Shown piece after piece: positions 1 to 5,791 of a DNA stretch of 5,791 nucleotides (within the stretch, counting starts at the first letter, position 1; the number at the start of each line of letters is the position of its first letter). This DNA is from Candidatus Binataceae bacterium. GTDB lineage: Bacteria; Desulfobacterota; Binatia; Binatales; Binataceae. Position numbers and translations under genes: made by a program. The stretch spans positions 1-5,791 of the forward strand of contig JASHZA010000404.1 in NCBI GenBank assembly GCA_030042765.1. Reading direction: 5' to 3'. Below the pieces are notes generated by a model. The model searched no databases, was not told the DNA's origin, and saw only the letters and a program-made list of their open reading frames with translations.

Positions 1-694
1 GCGAGGCTTGCAGGATAAGCGAAAGCACGATCGCAGGAACGAGCGCGACCGGCCGGTCGAGGTAGACGATCGCGGGACCGGCGGCGCTCCTCATTCTGTC
101 CGGCAGCCGCGCGGCGAAGCTTCCGATTGCGGGCCCGGCAAGAAAGGCGATGAACGACACGACTCCAACCGCGAGCGTCGTGCGGACCATCCCGCGCGGC
201 AGTTGCACGCTCGTCACCGCGATCGCGCACACCGCCGCCAGCCAAAAGAGCGCGAGCAACCCGAGTCCGCGATCGGCGGCGACCGACGCGACCGCATCGC
301 CCATGCGGCCGTGTCTGCGGCCGAGATAGACCGCGCGCGCGGCGTCGCCGCCGATGAGCCCGGGCACGAACAAATTGGTGAACATCCCGACAAAGTAATA
401 AGCGAGATACTCGCCGAAGCGACCGCCGAGGCCCGCGACGCGCGCCAGAATTTGCCAGCGAAAAGCCGACATCACCTGCCCCGCGACGTAGAGCCCGATT
501 GCGGCCGAGAAGAATGCGGCGCGTTCGCGCGCCACCAATTTCAGGATGGGCCTGGCATCGAAATGCCACAGCAGGAACGCCACCACCGCGATTCCGAGAG
601 CAGCGCGCATCGCGAAGCCGCGGTAGGCGCGCGCGCGCGTCGCGGGCTCGCGCTCGAGAACTTCCGGCGCGCTATCTGGAATCGGTTCTTGCAT
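1..694 (-). CDS. LPG synthase TM-domain / flippase-like inner-membrane protein (partial, C-terminus off the left edge)
   Basis: A minus-strand frame runs open from ATG at 694 to the left edge, giving 231 residues with no stop. It resembles the lysylphosphatidylglycerol synthase transmembrane family (the MprF flippase region and AglD-like proteins). What shows this is a segment at residues 101-124 with the family pattern FVGMFTNLFVPGLIGGD followed by RAVYL, then a VAADRGLGLLALF segment near 138-150. Hydrophobic segments are visible near 31-43, 60-73, 97-114, 143-161, 172-190 and 216-230. Family members are usually about 310-340 aa, so roughly the last third is missing. The start overlaps the end of the upstream glycosyltransferase by 23 bp in another frame. 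No clear Shine-Dalgarno precedes the ATG, so translational coupling is likely. A GTG at 706 is an alternative start. Family members move or bind lipid-linked substrates in the inner membrane, but the substrate cannot be read here. Family call fairly sure, function not. Confidence 0.85.
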   Translation of the reverse strand, partial: MQEPIPDSAPEVLEREPATRARAYRGFAMRAALGIAVVAFLLWHFDARPILKLVARERAAFFSAAIGLYVAGQVMSAFRWQILARVAGLGGRFGEYLAYYFVGMFTNLFVPGLIGGDAARAVYLGRRHGRMGDAVASVAADRGLGLLALFWLAAVCAIAVTSVQLPRGMVRTTLAVGVVSFIAFLAGPAIGSFAARLPDRMRSAAGPAIVYLDRPVALVPAIVLSLILQAS

Positions 695-2468
695 TGTTCG
701 CCGCACGAAGTGGCACGATCGCTAGTTTTTTCGCATCAGACGCGACCACGCGATAGGGGCCGAGGCTTGGTTGCAGCGGAGCGAGCGCCCGGCGATCGAT
801 CACGAGCACGGTCGGACGCGGTTCGTTCCACAGCCTCATCAGATCCGAGCGGCTGGTAAAGAACCATCGCGAAGCATCGGGTGCGTGCTCGGCGCCGTAC
901 GCAAGTTCGGTCTTCGCACCAACCAGGATCACGCGGCGCCGGCAATAAAAAGGCAGCGATTGGATATAGCGCGGATAGCAGATGAGTACGGCGTTGGGAG
1001 CGCGCAGATTGATCTCGCGCGCGAGCTGCGCGTAGGAGCGCGTGGGTTCGGCCAGGATGCGGCCGTAGCTGCCGATCATCAGCGTTGCGGATGCGGCCGC
1101 AACAAAGACCGCGATCCCGGCAAAGAGGCGCCGACTCCAGAATGTCACGAAGGATACGAGCCCGCCCGCGATCAGGGTCGTCCCGGCGAGATAGAGCGCC
1201 GGATGCACCATCATCGGATAGGGGCTCGCGAGACGATGCGCGTTGATCGCTACCATGATCGTGCCTGCTCCCGCGATTCCCAGGAGCGGACCGATCACGG
1301 CGAGCCGTCGCGGGTCGGGAGCTTTGCGCTTACCAGGCGCAGTCTCAATCCGGGCGGCGCGATCATCGGCGAAAGTTGCGATCGCGTCGGCGATTATCAC
1401 GGCGAACGGCGGGATCGCCGGCAGGATATACGGAATCAGCTTGGCGCTGGCGAGCGAGAAGAAGACGACGATCACGGCCGAAGCGATCATGCAGAAGCGC
1501 CGCGCCGGATTCGGCGCGAGCGAGCGCCACGGCAGAAACGGAACGACGATCGTCCACGGCAGCATTCCGGCCGCGATTACCGGCACGTAATAGTAGATGG
1601 GCCCGCCGTGACTGTAACTGGGTTCGAAGAAACGCCGAAAATGCTCGCCGACAAAATAGAAATCGAAAAACCCCGGCTCCTTGAACATTACAACTGCGAA
1701 CCAGGGCAACGCGATTGCGGCGATGAGGACAAAACCAGCGAACACGTGGAACCGGCGGATCGCGCCTTTCAGTTCCCGCTCCCACCATAGGAAGGCAACA
1801 CCCGCCAGAAGCGGAATCGCCGCCCCGACGGGTCCCTTGGCGAGCACCCCGATTCCCGCCGCGGCGTAAAGCAACCAGCACCAGCGTCCACCTTCGCGAA
1901 AATGGAGATAGAAGGCGAAGAGCGCGACGGTAACCGCGGCGGTAAGCAGCATATCGGTCGTCAGCACTTGTGCCATCACGGCGTAGAGGCCACTCGTGGT
2001 CAGGACGGCGGCGGCAAGAATCGCGCGCCTGCGGTCGAAGGCGCGCAGCGCAAAAACAAAGGTCGCGATCACTCCGATAAGCGCCGCGAGAGCGTTGGGG
2101 AGCCGCGCCGCGAATTCGTCGACTCCGAGGATGCTCATCGACAACGCAGTCAGCCAATAGAGCAGAGGCGGCTTTTCGATATAAGGGACGTAGTTCAGAT
2201 GAGGAACTATGAAGTCGCGTGCCGCGAGCATCTCGCGCGCAATCTCGGCGTAGCGCCCCTCGTCGGGTTCCCACAAGCCGTAGGTTCCGAGCTTGAAGAA
2301 AAAAACGATCGCCGCCAGCGCGGAAACTGCGATAAGAGCGGCGGCGTCGCGACCGAAATTCCCGGCACCCGGCGCCGGCGTCGCCTCAGCGTCAGGTGCC
2401 GAAGCAGCGGTCGTATACGCGTTGCACCGCACGGCGCTCAAGTCTAACCGGCGCGCCATGGCCGTCAC
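672..2468 (-). CDS. ArnT-like GT39 family membrane glycosyltransferase
   Basis: A polytopic protein of up to 598 aa, related to 4-amino-4-deoxy-L-arabinose transferase (ArnT) and protein mannosyltransferases. Such enzymes move a sugar from a polyprenyl-phosphate carrier to an acceptor on the outer face of the inner membrane. After a first membrane helix (about 43-58) comes the hallmark periplasmic loop: WEPDEGRYAEIAREML at 66-81 with acidic pair D69/E70, and YIEKPPLLYW at 96-105. Further ArnT-like motifs are TTDMLLT (170-176), KGPVG (211-215), GEHFRRF (274-280), LPW (303-305) and SAKLIPYILPAIPPFA (341-356). Several helices follow, then a soluble C-terminal region (about 470-598), also as in ArnT. 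The 598-aa form uses GTG at 2468. ATG at 2459 (595 aa) is at least as likely, and neither has a strong ribosome site. It follows ggt by 30-39 bp and overlaps the flippase-type gene by 23 bp. The carried sugar and the acceptor are unknown, and a strict arnT label is not justified. Confidence 0.92.
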   Translation of the reverse strand: MTAMARRLDLSAVRCNAYTTAASAPDAEATPAPGAGNFGRDAAALIAVSALAAIVFFFKLGTYGLWEPDEGRYAEIAREMLAARDFIVPHLNYVPYIEKPPLLYWLTALSMSILGVDEFAARLPNALAALIGVIATFVFALRAFDRRRAILAAAVLTTSGLYAVMAQVLTTDMLLTAAVTVALFAFYLHFREGGRWCWLLYAAAGIGVLAKGPVGAAIPLLAGVAFLWWERELKGAIRRFHVFAGFVLIAAIALPWFAVVMFKEPGFFDFYFVGEHFRRFFEPSYSHGGPIYYYVPVIAAGMLPWTIVVPFLPWRSLAPNPARRFCMIASAVIVVFFSLASAKLIPYILPAIPPFAVIIADAIATFADDRAARIETAPGKRKAPDPRRLAVIGPLLGIAGAGTIMVAINAHRLASPYPMMVHPALYLAGTTLIAGGLVSFVTFWSRRLFAGIAVFVAAASATLMIGSYGRILAEPTRSYAQLAREINLRAPNAVLICYPRYIQSLPFYCRRRVILVGAKTELAYGAEHAPDASRWFFTSRSDLMRLWNEPRPTVLVIDRRALAPLQPSLGPYRVVASDAKKLAIVPLRAANNARTDSR

Positions 2469-2498
2469 AGTGGGTCGAATCCGCGCGACGGCCTGCAG

Positions 2499-4253
2499 CT
2501 AATCCCCAACCGCGCCGCCGCCCTTGCGCTGGTCGAACGCACCGCGCAGCTCGCCGGGCGCAATGCTGATGGCGTTCACCGCTCCCAGTTCCGGTACCAG
2601 CTTGACCTTGTAGCCCATGCGCCGAAGTGCGTCGGTGGTCCGAGTTGGCATGCTCGACTCGACAAAGACCATATCTGGCGCGGCCTGATGATGTATCCGC
2701 GGCTCGGCCACCGAGCGTTCGGGATCGAGATCGAAGTCGAGCGAATCGAGCGTGACCTGGAGCACTCCGGTGATAATGGTCGGGCCACCGGAGCCTCCGG
2801 CGACGAAGATGGGGCGGCCCTTTCGCAGCGCAATCAACGGGGACATGCTCGAAAGCGGACGCTTGCCCGGCGCGATCTCGTTGGCCTTGGAGCCGATCAG
2901 CTTGAACGCGTTTGGAACGCCGGGCGCCACGCTGAAATCATCCATCTCGTTGTTCAGGATGAGTCCGAGCGAGGGTATCATCATCTTCGCGCCGAAGATC
3001 GTGTTGATCGTCGTCGTCACGTCGACCACGTTGCCCGCTTGGTCGACGACCGCGAAGTTCGAGGTTCCGTGGTCGTGCGCTGCTGCCAGCGCAGGGCCGT
3101 TGTGGCGATGAAGCGCGTTGGCGCGCGCCTCGGCGAGGTGTGCGGGGGAAAGCAGGTAGGCGATCGGCACCGTGACATATGCCGGGTCGGCATATTGATC
3201 GCGATCGATGAAGCCCTGGCGCATCAGTTCGATGAGCTGCGCGAGGTAGGGTGGGGAGTCGACGCCCACGCCCTCCATATGACTCGGTCCGAACATCCCG
3301 AGAATTTCCAGCACCACGCCACCCGACGACGGCGGCGGCATCGTGTAGACGTCATAGCCGTGATGCTCGAGATGGATGGGATCGCGCCAAACCGGCGCAT
3401 AGCTGGCGAGATCATGCACGGTGAGCAGGCCGCCGTGGTCCTTCAGGTAGGCGGCAATCTCGGCTGCGATCTCGCGGTGATAGAAGTTCTTGACCGGATC
3501 GTCACCCAGCCGCTCGATCAACGTGGCCAGGTTGTGGTCATAAACCGTGTCGCCGGCCTTGAGCGGCGATCCGGCCGCGTCGAAAAACACCGCACGAAAG
3601 CCGGGATCCTGCGCGATCGTCGTCGCCGTCAGGCTTACGTCGCGCGCCATGTGCGGACTCAATGGAAAGCCGTCGCGCGCCAGTTTGATCGCGGGCGCGG
3701 CGACCTGGCCGAAGCGCATGGTGCCGAACCGACGCAAGGCTGCATCCAATCCAGCGATTTCACCCGGGACGGCGACGGCCAGCGGACCTGTGCGCGCCAG
3801 TTCCTCCGCGGGCTTGCCGTCGCGGATATACATAGTCGCGCTGGCCGCCGAGGGCGCCCGCTCGCGATAGTCGAGGCCATAGACTCTGCCGGTTTTCGCC
3901 CAGTAAATGAGCATGAACCCGCCGCCGCCGATGCCGCATGACCCCGAGTTGGTCACACCGAGCGCGAGCGAGACCGCTACAGCCGCATCGACGGCGTTGC
4001 CGCCGCGTTCGAGGATTTCGAGGCCGGCCTTGGCGGCGAGATCGCCCTCGGCCACGACCATCGCGTGATGCGACTCGGCCGCGGCGGCCGGAGACGAAAC
4101 GGCGACGAGGACGATCATCGCGGCAGCGCACAGATGGAGGAGGGTGCACGGGAAAGCGCGCGATCGATGGCACCGGTTTCGAGCCATGCGGCTGTTACTA
4201 ACAGCCGCAGAAGAACAAGGAAAGACAATCGCGGCGCTGAGCCCGCGGTGCAA
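2499..4253 (-). CDS. ggt: Gamma-glutamyltransferase (gamma-glutamyltranspeptidase/hydrolase), exported
   Basis: An Ntn hydrolase that cuts the gamma-glutamyl bond of glutathione and similar compounds, usually in the periplasm. The residue numbers used here count from TTG at 4253 (584 aa). The proenzyme cuts itself before the nucleophile T397 in HDHGTSNFAVVD, giving a small subunit of 188 aa, close to E. coli. Visible active-site features are R130 in GLDYRERAP (equivalent of E. coli R114, which binds the glutamyl carboxylate), NNEMDDFS at 434-441 (E436 and D439, the human-like Glu/Asp pair), PLSSM at 466-470, and the glycines GGSGGP at 486-491. The loop between DDFS and PLSSM has the E. coli length with aromatic F450 where E. 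coli has the lid Tyr444, so the lid is kept. ATG at 4187 (562 aa) is preferred: it gives a normal signal peptide, with a basic start, a hydrophobic core to about residue 54 and an AAAA/ES cleavage site near 59/60. First gene of the minus-strand run. Confidence 0.95.
   Translation of the reverse strand: MHRGLSAAIVFPCSSAAVSNSRMARNRCHRSRAFPCTLLHLCAAAMIVLVAVSSPAAAAESHHAMVVAEGDLAAKAGLEILERGGNAVDAAVAVSLALGVTNSGSCGIGGGGFMLIYWAKTGRVYGLDYRERAPSAASATMYIRDGKPAEELARTGPLAVAVPGEIAGLDAALRRFGTMRFGQVAAPAIKLARDGFPLSPHMARDVSLTATTIAQDPGFRAVFFDAAGSPLKAGDTVYDHNLATLIERLGDDPVKNFYHREIAAEIAAYLKDHGGLLTVHDLASYAPVWRDPIHLEHHGYDVYTMPPPSSGGVVLEILGMFGPSHMEGVGVDSPPYLAQLIELMRQGFIDRDQYADPAYVTVPIAYLLSPAHLAEARANALHRHNGPALAAAHDHGTSNFAVVDQAGNVVDVTTTINTIFGAKMMIPSLGLILNNEMDDFSVAPGVPNAFKLIGSKANEIAPGKRPLSSMSPLIALRKGRPIFVAGGSGGPTIITGVLQVTLDSLDFDLDPERSVAEPRIHHQAAPDMVFVESSMPTRTTDALRRMGYKVKLVPELGAVNAISIAPGELRGAFDQRKGGGAVGD
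4187..4209. promoter_or_regulatory. Perfect 11-bp inverted repeat at the ggt start (operator-like or RNA hairpin)
   Basis: The arms TGCGGCTGTTA (4187-4197) and TAACAGCCGCA (4199-4209) are perfect reverse complements around one central base. The left arm includes the A of the preferred ggt ATG (minus strand, 4187). It faces the divergent crotonase gene, whose start is about 140 bp away. As DNA it looks like a binding site for a dimeric repressor. As ggt mRNA it would fold into a stem of about 10 bp ending on the start codon, which could block initiation. No T-run follows on either strand, so a terminator is unlikely. If ggt instead started at TTG 4253, the palindrome would lie inside coding sequence. 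The symmetry is certain, the role is inferred. Confidence 0.5.
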
Positions 4254-4350
4254 GTTTGATCGAACGGCGGGGACCCCTCAGGGCAAGTTAGATTTTCCAT
4301 GCGCGACATGCTTTGATCGGCGAGCACGCAAATGCGCCGGAGGTTGAGCG
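4254..4350. other. Divergent intergenic region between ggt and the crotonase gene
   Basis: This holds the start regions of two genes pointing away from each other. Including the probably untranslated 4188-4253, it is 163 bp. I looked for sigma-70 type promoters on both strands and found no pair of boxes with good spacing. The T/A-richer patch at 4286-4300 (reading AAGTTAGATTTTCC on the plus strand) is the most promoter-like part, with TTAGAT at 4288-4293 as a weak -10 for the crotonase gene but no matching -35. A short GGGGACCCC symmetry at 4269-4277 is too small to interpret. Confidence 0.5.
4339..4343 (+). promoter_or_regulatory. Shine-Dalgarno site of the crotonase gene
   Basis: GGAGG lies 7 bases before ATG 4351. 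It is the only textbook ribosome site in the window and fixes the crotonase start with good confidence. Confidence 0.85.
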
Positions 4351-5169
4351 ATGGACTTGAAGGATATCCTCTACGAGAAGTCTGAACGGGTCGCGACGGT
4401 TACGTACAATCGGCCGGAGAAGATGAACGCGTGGACGACGCGGATGTTCGACGAACTGCGGTCCGCGCTCGACGATGCCGACGCCGACGCCAACGTCGGC
4501 GCGATTATCATAACCGGTGCGGGCAGGGCGTATTGCGCCGGCGCCGATATGGGCGGACTCAGCCGCGCCGCGCAGGGGACGGAACGGATCGGCGGGCTCG
4601 GCCGGCCGGCGCCCGGAACCGAAAATCTCAATCCGAACTATCGCGGACGCTTTTCCTGGATGCTTGCGGTCAAAAAGCCGATTATCGCGGCGATCAATGG
4701 GCCCGCGGTCGGGATGGGCTTCGCCAACGCGCTCTATACCGATATCCGGATCGCGTCGGACAACGCCCGGATGGGCCTTATCTTCGTGAGGCGCGGGCTC
4801 GCGATAGAATTCGGCAGTTCATGGATGTTGCCGCGAATTGTCGGAATCGCCAATGCGATCGACCTGGCGGTGACCGGACGCCTGGTCGATGCGCAAGAGG
4901 CGCTGCGGATGGGACTGGTGAGTCGGGTGGTCGCGCCGGGCGAGTTGATGCCGGCGGCGCGCGCGTTGGCGACTGAGATCGCGAACCAGTGCTCGCCGTT
5001 GGGCGTCGCGCACGCCAAGCGCCACGTTTACAACCATCTGTTCACCGACCTGGCGACCGCACTCAAGGACGAAGACGAGTCGGTCGGCGTGATGGCGGAG
5101 TCGGCGGACTTCAAGGAAGGCATCGCCGCATTTCTGGAGAAGCGAGCGCCACGATTTCCCGGACGCTAG
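4351..5169 (+). CDS. Enoyl-CoA hydratase/isomerase (crotonase) family protein with an isomerase-type active site
   Basis: A 272-aa crotonase-fold protein of normal family length, acting in the cytoplasm on an acyl-CoA. The first oxyanion-hole motif is TGAGRAYCAGADMGGL at 55-70 and the second is INGPAVGMG at 115-123. The core continues with DIRIASDNARMGL (131-143), RRGLAIEFGSSWMLPRIVG (147-165), and TGRLVDAQEALRMGLVSRVV (175-194), the usual C-terminal family signature. The two glutamates of classical hydratase (rat E144 and E164) align to A125 and F145, so both are absent. E153 in the LAIEFGSSW motif falls where Delta3-Delta2-enoyl-CoA isomerases of the ECI2 type carry their catalytic Glu (SPEGCSSY in human, from memory), without gaps. 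Isomerase or another crotonase reaction is therefore more likely than simple hydration. The gene stands alone: divergent from ggt and convergent with the stress protein gene, with no fatty-acid oxidation gene beside it. Family certain, reaction unknown. Confidence 0.93.
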   Translation: MDLKDILYEKSERVATVTYNRPEKMNAWTTRMFDELRSALDDADADANVGAIIITGAGRAYCAGADMGGLSRAAQGTERIGGLGRPAPGTENLNPNYRGRFSWMLAVKKPIIAAINGPAVGMGFANALYTDIRIASDNARMGLIFVRRGLAIEFGSSWMLPRIVGIANAIDLAVTGRLVDAQEALRMGLVSRVVAPGELMPAARALATEIANQCSPLGVAHAKRHVYNHLFTDLATALKDEDESVGVMAESADFKEGIAAFLEKRAPRFPGR

Positions 5170-5228
5170 GGTGGTCCGAAGGGGTTTCGAACTCAGGCTT
5201 TGGCGGCAGGGCGAGGCGATTGGAAGCC

Positions 5229-5246
5229 CGCGGCGGACACGCCGCG
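5229..5246. terminator. GC hairpin between convergent genes, candidate terminator
   Basis: CGCGGCG (5229-5235) and CGCCGCG (5240-5246) pair perfectly around a GACA loop, in the 78-bp gap between the crotonase stop and the stress-protein stop (TAG at 5250-5248). On the plus strand the sequence after it, TCTACTTGTCCTT, is only moderately T-rich. On the minus strand no T-run follows. It could end the crotonase transcript, or both, but it is not a strong intrinsic terminator, and chance hairpins are common at this GC level. Confidence 0.35.
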
Positions 5247-5247
5247 T

Positions 5248-5739
5248 CTACTTGTCCTTGTCGAGCGGATGCTTGAACTTGCGGTCGGGATGACGCACCG
5301 TAAGGACCGGGCATGGGGCCTTATTCACCACCCGTTCAGCGACGCTACCCATCAACACATGTGCCAGCCCGGTGCGGCCATGTGTACCCATCACAATTAA
5401 GTCGATGCCTTCGCTCTGTGCCGCGTGGATAATCTCCAGAAACGGCGCTCCGACCCGCATCAGTTGGCGTGCTTTGAGGCCGGTTTCGCGCAAGCGCGCC
5501 GTTGTTTCATCAAGTTCCTTCAGAGCGAGCAACCGGCCTTCCTCCGCGATTCGGTTCATCGTGCTGACATCGAGACCGGGATTCAGTTCACTGACCATGA
5601 CCGGAGCCAGCGGCTGGTCTACATGGACTACGATGATCTCGGACGAGAATTTCTGCGCCAGGGTGATCGCGTAGGTAAGCGCGAGCTTAGAATCCTCGGA
5701 AAAGTCCGTCGGGGCCAGAATTTTATTAAAGGTGGGCAC
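5248..5739 (-). CDS. Universal stress protein, UspA family, ATP-binding type
   Basis: A 163-aa single-domain cytoplasmic protein, within the usual 140-160 aa range plus a short basic tail (HPDRKFKHPLDKDK). The N-terminal strand KILAPTDFSED carries D12, which contacts adenine in ATP-binding members. IIVVHV at 35-40 and DLIVMG at 113-118 are core strands. The nucleotide signature G-x2-G-x9-G-S is exact: G118, G121, G131, S132 within GTHGRTGLAHVLMGS. This marks the ATP-binding (MJ0577-like) class rather than the non-binding UspA type. Such proteins are commonly raised under starvation, low oxygen or other stress. The start is GTG at 5739; the open frame upstream to the window edge has no other usual start codon. 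A GAGG lies rather far upstream (11-12 bases), and a candidate promoter ends only six bases before the GTG. The gene is convergent with the crotonase gene and probably a single-gene unit, though what lies to the right is not visible. Confidence 0.95.
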   Translation of the reverse strand: MPTFNKILAPTDFSEDSKLALTYAITLAQKFSSEIIVVHVDQPLAPVMVSELNPGLDVSTMNRIAEEGRLLALKELDETTARLRETGLKARQLMRVGAPFLEIIHAAQSEGIDLIVMGTHGRTGLAHVLMGSVAERVVNKAPCPVLTVRHPDRKFKHPLDKDK

Positions 5740-5745
5740 TAACGA

Positions 5746-5774
5746 ACCATACCTCGCCCAATCCCCTGGAGCAA
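5746..5774 (-). promoter_or_regulatory. Candidate sigma-70 type promoter of the stress protein gene
   Basis: On the minus strand TTGCTC (5774-5769) and TATGGT (5751-5746) are separated by exactly 17 bases. The predicted transcription start would fall at about the first base of the GTG start codon, implying a leaderless or nearly leaderless mRNA. The box match is moderate and comes from reading alone. Confidence 0.35.
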
Positions 5775-5791
5775 GTGCCGAACCGATGGGC

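Noticed and set aside
8..859. Long plus-strand open frame of 283 codons opposite the flippase-type gene
   Set aside because: The product is packed with Arg, Asp, Glu and His and has no recognisable domain, while the minus strand reads a clear family protein with membrane segments. It is an antisense shadow of high-GC coding sequence.
221..1385. GCGATCGC octamers and many CGATCG sites, recalling the HIP1 repeat of cyanobacteria
   Set aside because: I found only two full octamers (near 221 and 1378), and the many GATCG strings fit GCG-ATC type codon use in a high-GC genome. No HIP1-like density.
771..1790. Plus-strand open frame of 339 codons opposite the GT39 gene
   Set aside because: Same reasoning: low-complexity charged product against a clear membrane glycosyltransferase on the other strand.
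2688..3941. Plus-strand open frame of 417 codons opposite ggt
   Set aside because: It lies fully inside ggt, whose catalytic motifs are intact, and its product is rich in charged residues and matches no family I know. GC-driven absence of stops explains it.
4269..4277. GGGGACCCC symmetry in the divergent intergenic region
   Set aside because: Four-base arms are expected by chance in GC-rich DNA and no second copy is nearby.
4299..4316. Tiny upstream reading frame (five codons then TGA) before the crotonase gene
   Set aside because: No ribosome site of its own and no regulatory peptide pattern, so a chance ATG is the simplest reading.

Overview
This window carries five protein genes from a high-GC bacterium (roughly 60-65% G+C by eye). 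The organism is probably Gram-negative. The evidence is a gamma-glutamyltransferase with an export signal, a membrane glycosyltransferase of the ArnT/GT39 kind, and codons ending mostly in G or C. The mix would fit a soil proteobacterium or a related deep-branching lineage such as Binatota or Acidobacteria, but nothing in the sequence fixes the taxon.

Layout. Positions 1-4253 hold a minus-strand run of three genes, transcribed right to left: gamma-glutamyltransferase (ggt), then an ArnT-like GT39 membrane glycosyltransferase, then an LPG-synthase/flippase-type membrane protein cut by the left edge. The first gap is 30-39 bp, and the last two genes overlap by 23 bp, so they look like one transcription unit. 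Positions 4254-4350 (or 4188-4350 if ggt starts at its ATG) form a divergent intergenic region with a perfect 11+1+11 palindrome at its ggt side. Positions 4351-5169 hold a plus-strand crotonase-family gene with a clear Shine-Dalgarno sequence. A 78-bp convergent gap with a 7-bp GC hairpin follows. A minus-strand universal stress protein gene (5248-5739) closes the window, with a plausible promoter next to its GTG start.

How the genes fit together. The GT39 enzyme and the flippase-type protein are both polytopic inner-membrane proteins of lipid-linked envelope chemistry, and their overlap suggests a shared envelope-glycan or lipid-modification role. GGT acts outside the cytoplasm on glutathione or other gamma-glutamyl compounds, and its link to the other two is positional only. 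The crotonase and the stress protein look like independent single genes.

I see no RNA gene, mobile element, CRISPR array or phage gene, and no convincing new system. The items most worth a second look are the palindrome at the ggt start and the crotonase active site, which lacks both hydratase glutamates but keeps an isomerase-type glutamate.
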